From Lineus longissimus (lineage: Eukaryota > Nemertea > Pilidiophora > Heteronemertea > Lineidae): a stretch of 64,000 bases of DNA. Positions 44,202-54,253 of the stretch are shown piece after piece. Location of the stretch: the NCBI RefSeq assembly GCF_910592395.1, contig NC_088309.1:14942599-15006598 (forward strand). Direction: 5' to 3'. Under the pieces are notes generated by a model. That model ran no database searches and was not told where the DNA came from. It saw only the letters and a list, made by a program, of their open reading frames with translations. Within the stretch, counting starts at the first letter, position 1. The number at the start of each line of letters is the position of its first letter. Position numbers and translations under genes: made by a program.

Positions 44202-44707
44202 TGTTGTATAGTAATTGTAAAACCTTTCTTATGAGTAGACCTGTAATGTGTAATTCTTGGAATTAAGTGTGCGGGATTATTGGAATTGGGTTCAGATAAG
44301 ATTCTGGTTGATAATCGTGGAAAATTCCCACATTCTACTTATAATCCTCCATTCTCCCCAGCGTGATCAATTACGTGATCAATTAAGTCAGCATTGATGC
44401 GGCTCCTCATTGGATGGAGACGCATCAACGTTGCCTCCTGATTGGTGCAGACAAAGCTACGCGTGGATACAAAACAGCTGTCCGCACGCTCTCGGCAGAG
44501 AGAGAGAGTTAGTTATCAGAGTGATTACAGTTATTCCAGTCTCCCGAGTATTTCTAGTCACGTGCACAAATCGTCATCCTGACGAACTGCTTTAGCAATT
44601 ATCACTTTGACGAGTTAAATCTTGTGAAAGAGTTTTAGAATAAAGGATCCGGACGTTAGAAGGCAAAATCAGAACTTCTTACTTTTGTAACCTGTGGAAA
44701 TACAACA
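44202..44707 (+). repeat. 3' LTR of Ty3/gypsy element (506 bp)
   Basis: Starts TGTTGT and ends ACAACA. Same promoter boxes and AATAAA as the 5' LTR at 29702-30202, with a few substitutions and small insertions (for example an extra ATTCTACT near 44333). The level of difference indicates an insertion that is not brand new. Confidence 0.9.
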
Positions 44708-44762
44708 GCAGGATGCCACTGTGTGTACAGTTCATTATTTATGAATTTATTTATTTTGGCAG

Positions 44763-44967
44763 TATTGATGTTACGACCGATGATGGGAGCTTGGGCCGAC
44801 TTGCCAACGATGGATGGAGAGGCCATGACAACTGCGCGATGAAAAAACAAATTCATTAACAGGATGGACATCCATATCTAGCCCTATTTGCTAAAAGGGG
44901 TATAGAGATAGGTGAACAACTGCTGTACGGTTACGGTGTCGGACAATTGCCATGGCGTGAATCCAAG
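44763..44967 (+). pseudogene. SET-domain exon (C-terminal half), premature stop
   Basis: Bounded by the acceptor TTTTGGCAG and a GTAAAT donor. In phase (one base completing a codon, then 68 codons) it encodes IDVTTDDGSLGRLAND, NCAMKK, and after one TAA (44857-44859) HPYLALFAKRGIEIGEQLLY then YGVGQLPWRE. This is the end of a SET lysine-methyltransferase domain: the Gly-Arg-Leu-x-Asn substrate/cofactor loop, the aromatic/charged strand and the GE-x-Leu-x-Tyr-x-Tyr-Gly block. The usual Asn-His-Ser is Asn-Asp-Gly here, and the second Tyr of Tyr-Asp-Tyr-Gly is preceded by Gly rather than Asp. The stop inside the domain means that this copy is a pseudogene, or the stop is a sequence error. The N-terminal half of SET should lie upstream of the gypsy element and was not found. 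Confidence 0.65.
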
Positions 44968-45258
44968 GTAAATTCCTTTATTTCAATTTCAACTTTTCAG
45001 TAATTTATTTAGTTGCCTGAAAACTGAATGGTACAAAGTAAATGTAGTATGAAACCTGTTTTACACCCAAAGTTCCGGCTAAAGATGTCGTCATCATTAT
45101 AAAATCAAAGCTTGCGTCATGCATCAATTTTCCACGACAAAAATATTTAATATTTCTTTCCATATAGATATCGAGCAACGGAAAGGAATGGTACTTTGGC
45201 AATTTCAGATTTACCTACATCACTACATTATACCACTATCCCTTTATCTGTATTGCAG

Positions 45259-45321
45259 ACAAAAATACCCCAGTCCATTGATCAAATTCGCAGATCCAGT
45301 GCACCAACTGAAGACATAAAG
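45259..45321 (+). CDS. Small phase-0 exon of the SET-domain gene
   Basis: Between TATTGCAG and GTAAATG. It is 63 bases long, open, and phase 0 at both ends, matching the phase-0 end of the preceding SET exon and the phase-0 start of the repeated exons. It encodes TKIPQSIDQIRRSSAPTEDI and a Lys. No domain; a linker after the SET domain is the simplest reading. Confidence 0.5.
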
Positions 45322-46587
45322 GTAAATGTTTCTTTGTTTTACCATGCTATTACTTTTCAAGCTGAATCCCTCGGAATCTTCATCAAAAAGATGATTTTCA
45401 AGAGGATGGTTTTAAAGCTCATTTCTTGTGGACAGAAAAGGGGATATTTTCGATTATTTTAAAGAGCTTTATCTAAACGAACTGAATGAAAACATTTGTA
45501 GGAGCAGTTGTATCCCAATAACGCCAAGGATTGTTCCTGTGTACCCAATGTATACAACTTAATCATATGGTGTATTTTTGGGTCATGAACTCATTTACCA
45601 GGCTGTTTCTTAGGTAGGCTATCTCAGTGACCCCGGATAGTTTTGAGCGATGGATGGTTGACAGCAAGAATATAATAATGCAAAGAACTAAAAATGTGAC
45701 AAAAGTATTTGTTTTCATTCAGGATATTAAAAGTACAGGCTATGTCTATATCGGTAAAATCACAAGATCGAATGGTAATAGATATAATTTCAAAAAAGAA
45801 TTTCAAAAAGAACATGTTAATTGGTAAGATGTACAGAGCTTTCAAATTAGAATAAGCCTAAATATCCGGGTATAAGCGTGAAAATTGTCATGTTATCATG
45901 AGGGGGGGGGGGGGGGGGTTTTTTTCGTGGGGCATTGATGCACAGGCCTTTTGCGCTTAACAGCAGTCGGTCCACATAAATGGTTAAAATTGCATATTGA
46001 ACTCACCGTAACTCATGAATAAAAAAGGGTAACGGTATACGTTATTGGGACAGAGCACCACTGGCCATGGGCACACGATTAAAATAAAAGTAGCGGTCAT
46101 ATTGATTCGACTGCAGATGCTCAGGGTACATGGCGGAATGACATGCTAAGTTTTTGCAGTATAATCCACGGCCGGTAACCTGACCGTAATTGCGTTCTAC
46201 AGGGAGGCCGAGGAACATTGTCCCTGGTTAAGCCAATCATTTGCAATTTGTTGATGAGGTCCAGGTTGTTTGATGTTCATTTCTATCGAGACAAGGGCGG
46301 GTATGATGAATGATTCCGGACCACCTTATCAGCCATTTGTGATATATCAGAGAATGTGACGCAATAGGTCAATCAAGTGTGTTGTCATTTAACGGGACAA
46401 TTTGATGTCAACTGCCTCCTCATTCAGCATGGATGTTTGATCATGTTGCACAACTACACCAAAATAAGATATGCGGCCCCTGGCCTGTATTGCCTATGAT
46501 AAGGCTTTTTTATGTGGTCCCCAGAACACCGACTTGTATTATTTTTGACAATCGCACACGCTTTCTGTCTTATTATTTATACTTCAG
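45322..46587. other. Intron, with one doubtful exon
   Basis: Mostly non-coding. A stretch at 45623-45825 between CTATCTCAG and GTAAGATG is open and encodes VFVFIQDIKSTGYVYIGKIT, but its phases (1 at the start, 2 at the end) do not fit the neighbouring phase-0 exons, so it may be an alternative exon or unrelated. A poly(G) run of 17 bases lies at 45902-45918. Confidence 0.4.
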
Positions 46588-46802
46588 ACACCTGTCAACA
46601 ATAAGACGGCGCTTGATGTTCTGATTGAATTTGAAGTGACAAACGAGTGGACAAGCTGTGACAAGACGGGACAAGAAGAGGTCTTGACACAGTAGAGGCC
46701 TTGGTCAACAGTGAGCAGCAAATCGGTTATGAAACTGAGAAAAAAGAGGTCACAGGGGTCATCGAAATGGAAGAGAAACTTACCGAACAAGCAAAGAAAC
46801 CG
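46588..46802 (+). pseudogene. Repeated exon, copy 1 (frameshifted)
   Basis: Acceptor ACTTCAG and donor GTAAGC. It shares PVN, ALDV, VTNEWTSC, the EEV run and the VNSEQ region with copies 3 and 4, but one base is missing in the segment GTCTTGACACAG (other copies GTCTTTGCAGCG), which throws the frame. Its length of 215 bases is one short of a phase-0 exon. The end has a different, Lys/Glu-rich sequence. If transcribed, this copy would have to be skipped. Confidence 0.6.
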
Positions 46803-47112
46803 GTAAGCAACCTACTTGAACGAAATCGATAGTAGCAGATAGAGTATAAATGCTCAATATTTCTGCCAGACATCCCAAGGCGCGCTGGAATCAAACTCAG
46901 TTAGCAGACACAAAAGTTGGCTGGTGGAGCGGAATATTTCGGCAACCTCGTACAGATTGATGCAGATATGATGACGACTGTTGCGGAGAATTATTTTTGT
47001 GAGTATTAAGTGAACCAAGGAAGTATTTGCGCAGTAGTTTCAAGAAAATAGTGTTCAGTGATCCATGACGAATTACAAAATATCTTATGTTAAATTTTAG
47101 TTTTTACTTCAG

Positions 47113-47301
47113 ACAACAGTCAGCACTCAGACAGCACATGATGTACTGATTGACGCACCAAAGCAGGGGGGAAAAGAGGTCCAGGCAGCGGTAGAGACCC
47201 TGGATAACAGTGAGCAATACGTCAGTTTTGGTACTGAGAAAGAAGTGGTCACAGAGTTCAACACAAAGAAAAAGGAACATACTGAAAGAGCAGTAAATCC
47301 A
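47113..47301 (+). CDS. Repeated exon, copy 2
   Basis: Acceptor TACTTCAG and donor GTAGGC. 189 bases, phase 0, open. It encodes STQTAHDVLID, a shortened middle lacking the TNQWTS segment, then VEALDNSEQ-like VETLDNSEQYVSF, TEKEVVTEF and HTERAVNP. It is the most diverged of the four copies and acidic like the others. Function unknown; the repeated unit would form a low-complexity acidic spacer between the SET domain and the Cys/His region. Confidence 0.65.
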
Positions 47302-47534
47302 GTAGGCAAACAATAACTTTATTAAAAACTTGATAGTAGTGTAGTTGTGTAGAATGTACTTCAGAAGAATCGAGAGCGGTCCAGCAGTGAATACAGAGTC
47401 AATTTTCATAATCTCATATAATACTACAAAAAGCGTACAATTTGTTCACTTGTTAATGTGTCTCCCTAATACACCGTCTTCTATTATGATGGGTGTCCCC
47501 GGAACACCATCTTATATCAATCATGATGCTTCAG

Positions 47535-47744
47535 ACACATGTCAACACTCAGAAGGCGCTTGATGTTCCGATTGACGTGACAAACCAGTGGACAAGCCAT
47601 AACAATATGGGAGAAGAAGAGGTCTTTGCAGCGGTAGAGGCCTTGGTCAACAGTGAGCAGAACATCAGTTTTGATACTGAGAAAGAAGAGGTCACAGATT
47701 TCAATGCAAAGGAAAAATAATTTACTAAAATAGCAGTGAATAAG
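47535..47744 (+). pseudogene. Repeated exon, copy 3 (nonsense codon)
   Basis: Acceptor GCTTCAG and donor GTAGGA. 210 bases, phase 0. Nearly identical to copy 4 through the segments NTQKALDVPID, TNQWTS and EEEVFAAVEALVNSEQ, then a TAA after NAKEK stops the frame 27 bases before the donor. Confidence 0.6.
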
Positions 47745-48371
47745 GTAGGAAATCTACTAGGAGGCAATAAATTTGGAGACGTGAAAGGTGTCCCTGTGTG
47801 CAAATCGCGCAAATTTTATTCCTCCCGGGGACATATTTGCAAATGCGCCCTGGATATTGTCATGCGCATGCAGTAGGCCTACATATTTCAATTTCTGAGA
47901 GGAACCACCTCCTGCCTTTCTTTTCGATTTGGGTCAGATCACCGGACAAAATCATCGAATGTCGGCGTGTTTTGAATAAACTGTCGCGGAATGTTGGATG
48001 ATCATCATATCACAACCGATATTAAATTTGGCGAACATCGCAACCTAAATTTGTTTTGACTTATTTGAAAAAAAGTGTATTAAGTGACTCCTTGGTGAGG
48101 GAGAACCTCCCTCCTACGTTATTACTGCCTGGTTGTGTAGAATATGTTTTAGTAGAATCAACAGAATGGTTCAGCAGTGGATATAAAAGTCATTTTATAG
48201 ACCCCGTATAATACTTTTAAAAACGTACAGTTTTGTTCACCTGTGAAAAACTGGTGTCTTCCCCGATGTTCCCGTAATACACCGCCTTCTATTATGATGC
48301 GTGTCCCCAGAACTCCGTCGAATATTAATCTTGACAAGCGTGCACTCTTCATATCCTTTCTTATACTTCAG

Positions 48372-48605
48372 ACACCTGTCAACACTCAGAAGGCGCTTGA
48401 TGTTCCGATTGACATGACAGACCAGTGGACAAGCTATGACAATGCGAGAGAAGAAGAGGTCTTTTCAGCGGTAGAGGCCTTGGTTAACAGTGAGCAGAAC
48501 ATCAGTTTTGATACTGAGAAAGAAGAGGTCACAGATTTCAATGCATTGAACGTCGAACCAACTGAAAGAGCAGTGAATAAAGAAGGCATAGTAGCAATGC
48601 CGGAG
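48372..48605 (+). CDS. Repeated exon, copy 4
   Basis: Acceptor ACTTCAG and donor GTAGGC. 234 bases, phase 0, fully open. It encodes NTQKALDVPIDMTDQWTS, EEEVFSAVEALVNSEQNISF, TEKEEVTDFNA and ERAVNKEGIVAMPE. The intron sequence upstream of copies 3 and 4 is also related (TACACCG then CTTCTATTATGATG near 47471 and 48280), so the duplication took in intron as well as exon. Confidence 0.7.
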
Positions 48606-48909
48606 GTAGGCAGAGGTAGAGTAATGCTGTCTGATCTTGTTTGTAAACGTTCTATTTTGATAGCTATAAAGTTAGAGTGAGGGAGCCTCAATGGTTATCG
48701 CGTCCACCTAACAAGCGGCAGGTCGCAGTTTTGGGCAAATCGGCCTAAAATCCCGGCCTCGGTCAACAATGTTTTCTCAGGGTGACCTTTTGGTCTGCCC
48801 CCTCTGATTTTTCTTAATGTGGGTAGGCCCATAGTGAACAGTTTAATCGATTGTTATATCTGTCTTTAAACCTATACAACCATTTTTGAACGTTTCTTTT
48901 CTTTTCCAG

Positions 48910-48993
48910 GATATCAGAACGTCCACACCAATTCGGGGCAAAGACAATGGTGCAACGGGGCGAAACGAAATGGATGTGAACAAGATATCACAG
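48910..48993 (+). CDS. Exon of the SET-domain gene, phase 0
   Basis: Between CTTTTCCAG and GTATAT. 84 bases, open, phase 0. It encodes DIRTSTPIRGKDNGATGR and NEMDVNKISQ, a polar linker without domain. The donor GTATAT is weaker than the others. Confidence 0.5.
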
Positions 48994-49412
48994 GTATATG
49001 ATGCATTTTACCTTCATTAAAGTATGGGATAAGGCAGAGCAACTTGGGGACACACATTTTAAATTTCTAACTTCTTCAGTCAGTGCGAAGATATGAATAT
49101 TCGAACGTCTTATCTAGCTAATCGATCTGCACAAGGAGACAAAAATGAGTTTACAATTTACATTCAATCGAAAATTGGAATCTATCCCTGTAAAGAAAAT
49201 TGTTCAGCAGTTAATAAGGCGATTTGTGTATATTGGCACATAACACGCAGTCGGTCCTCATAATAAATTAAAATTTACATTGAAAGCAGTACAACTCAGT
49301 GCCTATAAGATAGACAGTAGCATGGCAAATATGAGAAACAGTGTAATGCACATGTCAACGTCATTTACATTTGAACTGACAGCATTTTTTCTCCATATTT
49401 GATAAATGACAG

Positions 49413-49596
49413 GTTCGAGAGACTGACCCCCTCGACCTTGCATTCGACCAGGATGTTGAAGAAACCGATCATCCCCACAAGCTAGATACGCCTACTTGTA
49501 CCAAATCTTCCCCAATAATAGAGAAAGATGGGTTAGATCCATCAGCCGGTTATTGTCAAGATGGTGCTAATCAAAAGCAAAGGGACCAATCGCAAG
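49413..49596 (+). CDS. Exon of the SET-domain gene before the 13.5-kb intron
   Basis: Between AAATGACAG and GTAATG. 184 bases, open, starting phase 0 and ending phase 1. It encodes an acidic polar segment (VRETDPLDLAFDQDVEETDH and on). The donor is only 40 bases before the BEL/Pao 5' LTR. The single leftover base G pairs with the TC that starts the next exon at 63150, giving Val and the correct frame, which is strong support for both splice sites. Confidence 0.6.
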
Positions 49597-49635
49597 GTAA
49601 TGGCTTTATTTTAGTAGAGAGTCCTGTCCAGCCAT

Positions 49636-50626
49636 TGTGGCTGCAGCTCTTAGGCTTTTTCGTTACCATGGCTACATCTTCAGTCTACCTCAAGTTTAGG
49701 TACCTGTTCACCAACATATGTTTCTTTGTCTTTCAGTGTATCCTTACACTTACAAATTAGTTCTAAGTTTATTGCTTTCAGTATTGCAAATGCAGTCTAA
49801 AGTTTCATGTTTTTTATAGGATTTGCGCAAAATGATATTTTGTCATCTCACTTATAACATCTTTCGTCTATTCAACTTCTTTTGGTTAACTTGATCACTG
49901 TAACATAGGAGTCTGGGCTTTTGCCAATGTAGCAAGGAGGAGTGTTTATGTTCGCAACTTTCCTCCTTGATTAATTTCGTTTTTCGTACTTCCCAAGTTC
50001 AAGTTAAGAGTCAGCACGAGGTAATTAGTTTACTTTTTGTTTATAGCACCCTCAGGGTATATCTTGATTGATTGACATTATTTCCTTTATGAGTAATTAA
50101 GGTTTTAGTGATGCCAATGATAAGCATCTTCAACTTATGGCTGACCTACATTGTAGATACGGCCCCTTGGCTGGACCAGGATCTTGGTCTCAGAATCAAT
50201 TCATGTTATGTATGTTTAATTCCATTCAAAGTGGGCCCAAATGGTCTTGACCATTTCTAGATGTGTATCATTAAGTTTCGTCTCATTTAATTGGGATTTG
50301 TGCTAGTTTATGAGCCTGTAAGAGTACAGGGCCAAGCCACAGGTAATTCGTCTCGCTTAGTCCAGATGGCAGCACTGTACAGGACATGATTGTTTTTGAT
50401 ACTTGTCATCATAAGGACAAACTATATTTAGCATCAAGATGTTAGATATCTTGGTTCAGAGTATTCTTGTTCATTTCTCATCTTATACTGAAATGTAAGA
50501 CCTTTCTTCGTTTTGTATATTACAGTTTTTTACAGCACTAATTGGCACTGAATAAAGACCAAGTCAATGTGGCAGTTAATAATAGAAATTCTCGTCGTTA
50601 GCCTGATTCTTGAGCAGTGGGATTTA
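49636..50626 (+). repeat. 5' LTR of BEL/Pao element (991 bp)
   Basis: Starts TGTGGCTGCAGC and ends GGGATTTA (CA follows in this copy). Same length as the copy at 62089-63079, with about ten differences noticed by eye, so the insertion is fairly recent. AATAAA occurs near the end (about 50552). No 5-bp target duplication is evident between the bases before this LTR (CCAT) and after the 3' LTR (TTTT). Confidence 0.85.
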
Positions 50627-50971
50627 CAGTAAAAAACTCAGACCTTCAACAAAGGCTAGAGAATCGACAACGTGGAAGTGCAAGAAGCTGCTTATCCGGG
50701 CCTACCGACAGCCACGCTTTGACGTGTTGATACTTCGTTAAAAACCATAATGTTATGGACTCTACTTGTAGCTTATGCTGCACTCGTAAGCCGAGGCTTA
50801 GTCAGGAGCTTCTACATATCGTCTGTGCTTCTGCACTCGCATCGAATTTCGGATATCGAAACCATTCGTGTTTTTTAGAAGTCACCTGAGGTTTACCCGT
50901 GACTCAATCAGTCTTCATCAGACTGTGATGCAGGACATTGCCTGCTGATTGTATCGTGACGTCAGACACCG

Positions 50972-51102
50972 TCTGCTGATTGTTCCCGTGATGCTGAACA
51001 TTGTCTGCTGATTGTTCCCGTGATGCTGAACACTGTCTGCTGATTGTTCCTGTGATGCTGAACACTGTCTGCTGATTGTTCCCGTGATGCTGAACACTGT
51101 CT
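50972..51102 (+). repeat. 32-bp tandem repeat in BEL/Pao leader
   Basis: About four copies of CTGCTGATTGTTCCCGTGAT then GCTGAACACTGT, with one or two base changes. It lies in the untranslated leader between the 5' LTR and the gag start at 51500. Confidence 0.85.
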
Positions 51103-51499
51103 GATGGCCATTGTTTCCATGGTTATCGAGACTTCCATGAACATTCGTGAATTTGACAATTGTTCATTGGTGTGTTTCTCATATTATTTCGGCTCAGAAT
51201 TGTCTCGTATGTAGGCCTATATGTATCTTTCGATGCTACCGGTACTGCATTTGCAATCTGAAACACCTCAAACCTTCAAATTAATTCTTCAGCTTACACT
51301 AGTTACAGCTTTAGCCACGCTTCATACCCAGTGATCACCTATCTTTGGTTTTATGAGCAGTTTTTTGATTTCGCTATTTGGTCACGTAGTCATTCGCGGC
51401 AGACATTCGTTAAATCGTTCGTGATATAGAGAATTTGGTTTAATTCTTAAACTTAGAATATTTCAGAACAGCCTGTAAATCTGCCCAAAGACCGTGATA

Positions 51500-51610
51500 A
51501 TGGCCAGCATAGAAGACAAGACTGCAACCCCCATCGATCAAGGAAGCCGGTTACTGGAGTTACAAGGTAAGATCGAATCTTTCACTATTTCCATTGAAGC
51601 TGAAACCACC
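51500..51610 (+). pseudogene. BEL/Pao gag, 5' part (37 codons)
   Basis: ATG at 51500 (MASIEDKTATPID) starts 37 codons ending exactly where the tyrosine-recombinase element begins. The frame resumes in phase at 59724 with the rest of gag, whose first residues continue the same helical, Glu-rich character. No bases of the gag frame appear lost or gained beyond at most one codon. Confidence 0.7.
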
Positions 51611-51660
51611 CTAAGTGACAATCCACGTGACGAATGACGTCAACCATAGATTTGCTTGTT
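51611..51660 (+). repeat. A1 terminal repeat of the tyrosine-recombinase element
   Basis: Fifty bases starting CTAAGTGACAATCCACGTGA, identical to A2 at 59460-59509. The sequence contains CACGTG and TGACGTCA, palindromes that could be regulatory or recombinase sites. The following non-coding leader (51661-52926) has CCAAT-free AT-rich sequence and the repeat at 51921. Confidence 0.8.
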
Positions 51661-51920
51661 GCATGGCTGACAGGACGCGTTTTCATGTCGCTCGTGCGTT
51701 TTTTAGAATGTAAGTAATACTGCCGATTTATAATGGTTTATTTCTCGACGTTTTCTGAGTAAATCTATTTTGTAAAGCCAGTTTGTATTTTATTGCTTAG
51801 TTTTGATGTTAGCTCGATTGGACTACGGTGTACACTATGCGAATATTGGAATAGCCAGGCCGGGGCTTGAGTTCACCTGCTTGAGGGTGGCAGGCACGTG
51901 GGATTACTTTGTGATTGGGG

Positions 51921-52077
51921 TACAGCATGTAGGATTGCTGCAGTATCTTTATGATTTAGTACAGCATGTAGGATTGCTAGTATCTTTCTGATTTGAGTAC
52001 AGCATGTAGGATTGCTGGTATCTGTGTGATTTAGGTCCAACATGTAGGATTGTTGGCAACAGCATGTGGGATTGCTT
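51921..52077 (+). repeat. 38-bp tandem repeat in the tyrosine-recombinase element leader
   Basis: TACAGCATGTAGGATTGCTG with variable tails recurs at 51921, 51960, 51998 and, more worn, 52036 and 52059. It lies in the untranslated leader. No ORF. Confidence 0.75.
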
Positions 52078-52861
52078 TGATATGTGAATAATAGTGTAGC
52101 ACCAGGGGTGCTTATATTTAGTGTCTGGGTTGGTATCGGTAGTTATGGTACATGATGTTGGATCATAGCTCCCGGGAATGGCTAGTAGGATGATTGGCGT
52201 CGGCATTTGAGAGTGTGTCGGTATCCTTATAATTTCTACAGCAGGGAGAGAGGCTGGCTCGGTATTCAAAAACTTTAACACTAGCTAAGTATCACGGTTG
52301 CTTTGTTGGCAAATAGTTACGATATCTTGGATTTGTTCATTTTCCTAGAGAAAGGTTATAATATCTCAGCATAGTTGGAGTGTTGTGAAGGAAGGAGGAC
52401 AACACGGTTGTTGACATATAGTATAAAGCATAGTATATAAGGCTGGTTAGAGTAATCTGACACCTGTGCCACAGAGGAAATCGTAATGTACAGAACGGCA
52501 CGGGATTAAATCCATTGTGTAGATGTCGGTATTACAACATGGTCAGGGAAGCTGTTATCGGGCCGGGCACATTTTTGCGCTCGTCAGAAATCTGCTATTG
52601 AGAAAACAACTTGGTTGCCACGGCCTTCAGACGATTGCGTAAGAGTTACACATAACTTTCTAAAACACCATTGTGAAGCTTGGCTATATAAGGTGACGGG
52701 TAGACAGAGAGAGTCACTCATACGTCGAAACTCACACGGTTTATGCGAATATTCAGGTAAGTTCTACTTTCCCGGTTGGAGCTCGATTTCTGGGCGGGTC
52801 TCGCGGCACCGTACGAGAAAAGTTCTTATACTCCGGTATTTATTGCAGTAGAATGGTATTG

Positions 52862-54031
52862 CCACCAGGACTAAAAAGACGTCACTCCTTGAAGGATCGG
52901 ACATAGTCATTCAACTCGTCAAAAAGGTGAAGGCCAGTACAGAGGTACCCAAGGAGTGGGCGAGGTTACAGCCAGACAAAGGGTTGGAGGACCTAACGCA
53001 GGAAGCCCTAGCCCAAGCCTTCACAGACATCACAGCGAAAGAGTCCGAAGATTTTCTAGAATTAACGGATAGAGAGATGAACATCGTAAATTTAAGGATC
53101 TTGGTGCACTCGGCAATTCTTCTGGCGAATGAGATTGGTCAACCTAAGGGCCAGGATTTGGTAAGTGAGCATTTTTTGCGATCCTAATTAACCAATGTTA
53201 GTGTAGGCATTAGAGTAGCTCACCCCGAGCCCTGTCGTTATTCCCATCTGAGAATTGGGCAATAATAGTGGAACTAGATCGGCACCCTGTGCAAGTAACA
53301 CCTTAGAGCATGTTTGTCAACGTGCCTTATCACTTACAATAATACGTATCAAATAATACAACATGCTGTATTTCAGCTGGAGCCGATGGCTGGACCAAGT
53401 GCAGCTAGTACGACTATTCTGAAAGATGCTCAATACCCAGTCGGCAAAGAGCGAGGCCGTTAGAGTCATCAAGGAAAAGGTACGAAGCGTGGCGTCACAG
53501 AATAAACCTAACGAATCCTTGATATTGTTATTATTGGATGACTTGGTAAACCTCGCAAGAATAGCCCAAGATGCGAAGTTGCCTGTTTACGACGAGCTTG
53601 CCAGACAAGCTCGTAATCATCAGGGGAAAATGAAGTTATCCACATTTGTTTTGCAAGTATTAGGAGGAGGAGCCTCGGATTCCATAGCCAAGGCATTAGC
53701 GAAATGTAAGCGCTCCTCGAGGGCGAAATCGGACAGCGATTCCGATAGTGATGAGGTGACCCGCAAACGTAAAAAGAAGTCGCCGGTGAGGCCACAGTCG
53801 CCACTGCAAGGTCTTTTCCCTCAGCTCCACGATCAGTATTCCTCGGGGTATCCTTCATATGGAAGAGGTTATAATAGTGGACATAATTACGGCAATTATA
53901 GACCTTATGGTCGGTATCCATATTCAAGAGGTGGTAGAGGTAGGGGAAGGCCTATGCCATGCTATTTTTGCGGGTCATTGGATCACCTCGTTAAAGACTG
54001 CCAGAAAATGAAAGAAGCACAACCAAAGTAA
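52862..54031 (+). pseudogene. Tyrosine-recombinase element gag with CCHC knuckle
   Basis: A frame up to about 53160 (with VPKEWARLQPDKGLEDLT) ends at a GTAAGT donor, and a TATTTCAG acceptor at 53376 begins the next part, so gag may be spliced. The second part continues in one frame to about 53430, then a one-base loss moves to the frame 53426-54031: helical region, an acidic Ser/Asp run (SDSDSDSDEV), a Tyr/Gly/Arg-rich stretch, and CYFCGSLDHLVKDC, a CCHC zinc knuckle. The role is RNA binding and particle formation. DIRS gag proteins with such a knuckle are known. A start ATG in frame was not identified. Confidence 0.65.
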
Positions 54032-54253
54032 ATGTTAATACCACATTCACTTCAGTGTCATATATAAATAGGTTACTTAGGATCTTTTAACCCTCATCCC
54101 GGGGAGTCTTCGCCCTATGGAATTTATTTCCTGTGGGTTGAGGGTTGGAAGTCCTTCCCATACGCGATTATTTTTCCTTTTTCAGGGAGGAAGTATGCAT
54201 GTGCCCGAGTGGGAAAAATCAGTTGAGTTCAACCCATTGCGGGCGCAAATAGT

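Larger units (their letters stand above)
29702..44707 (+). mobile_element. Ty3/gypsy retrotransposon, degraded and interrupted
   Basis: Two LTRs (501 and 506 bp) in the same direction enclose, in order, gag, an inserted LINE, the gag C-terminus, an aspartic protease, the very end of RNase H, an integrase and a long dispersed repeat. Order PR-(RT)-RH-IN is Ty3/gypsy. The four bases before the 5' LTR (GCAA) and after the 3' LTR (GCAG) differ by one and may be a worn target duplication. A purine-rich GCGCGGGA precedes the 3' LTR. Most of the reverse transcriptase and RNase H are deleted, so the copy cannot move by itself. It lies in or next to an intron of the SET-domain gene, 55 bases before the SET exon. 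Confidence 0.85.

Noticed and set aside
45902-45918. Poly(G) run followed by poly(T)
   Set aside because: A simple homopolymer, prone to sequencing error; not informative by itself.
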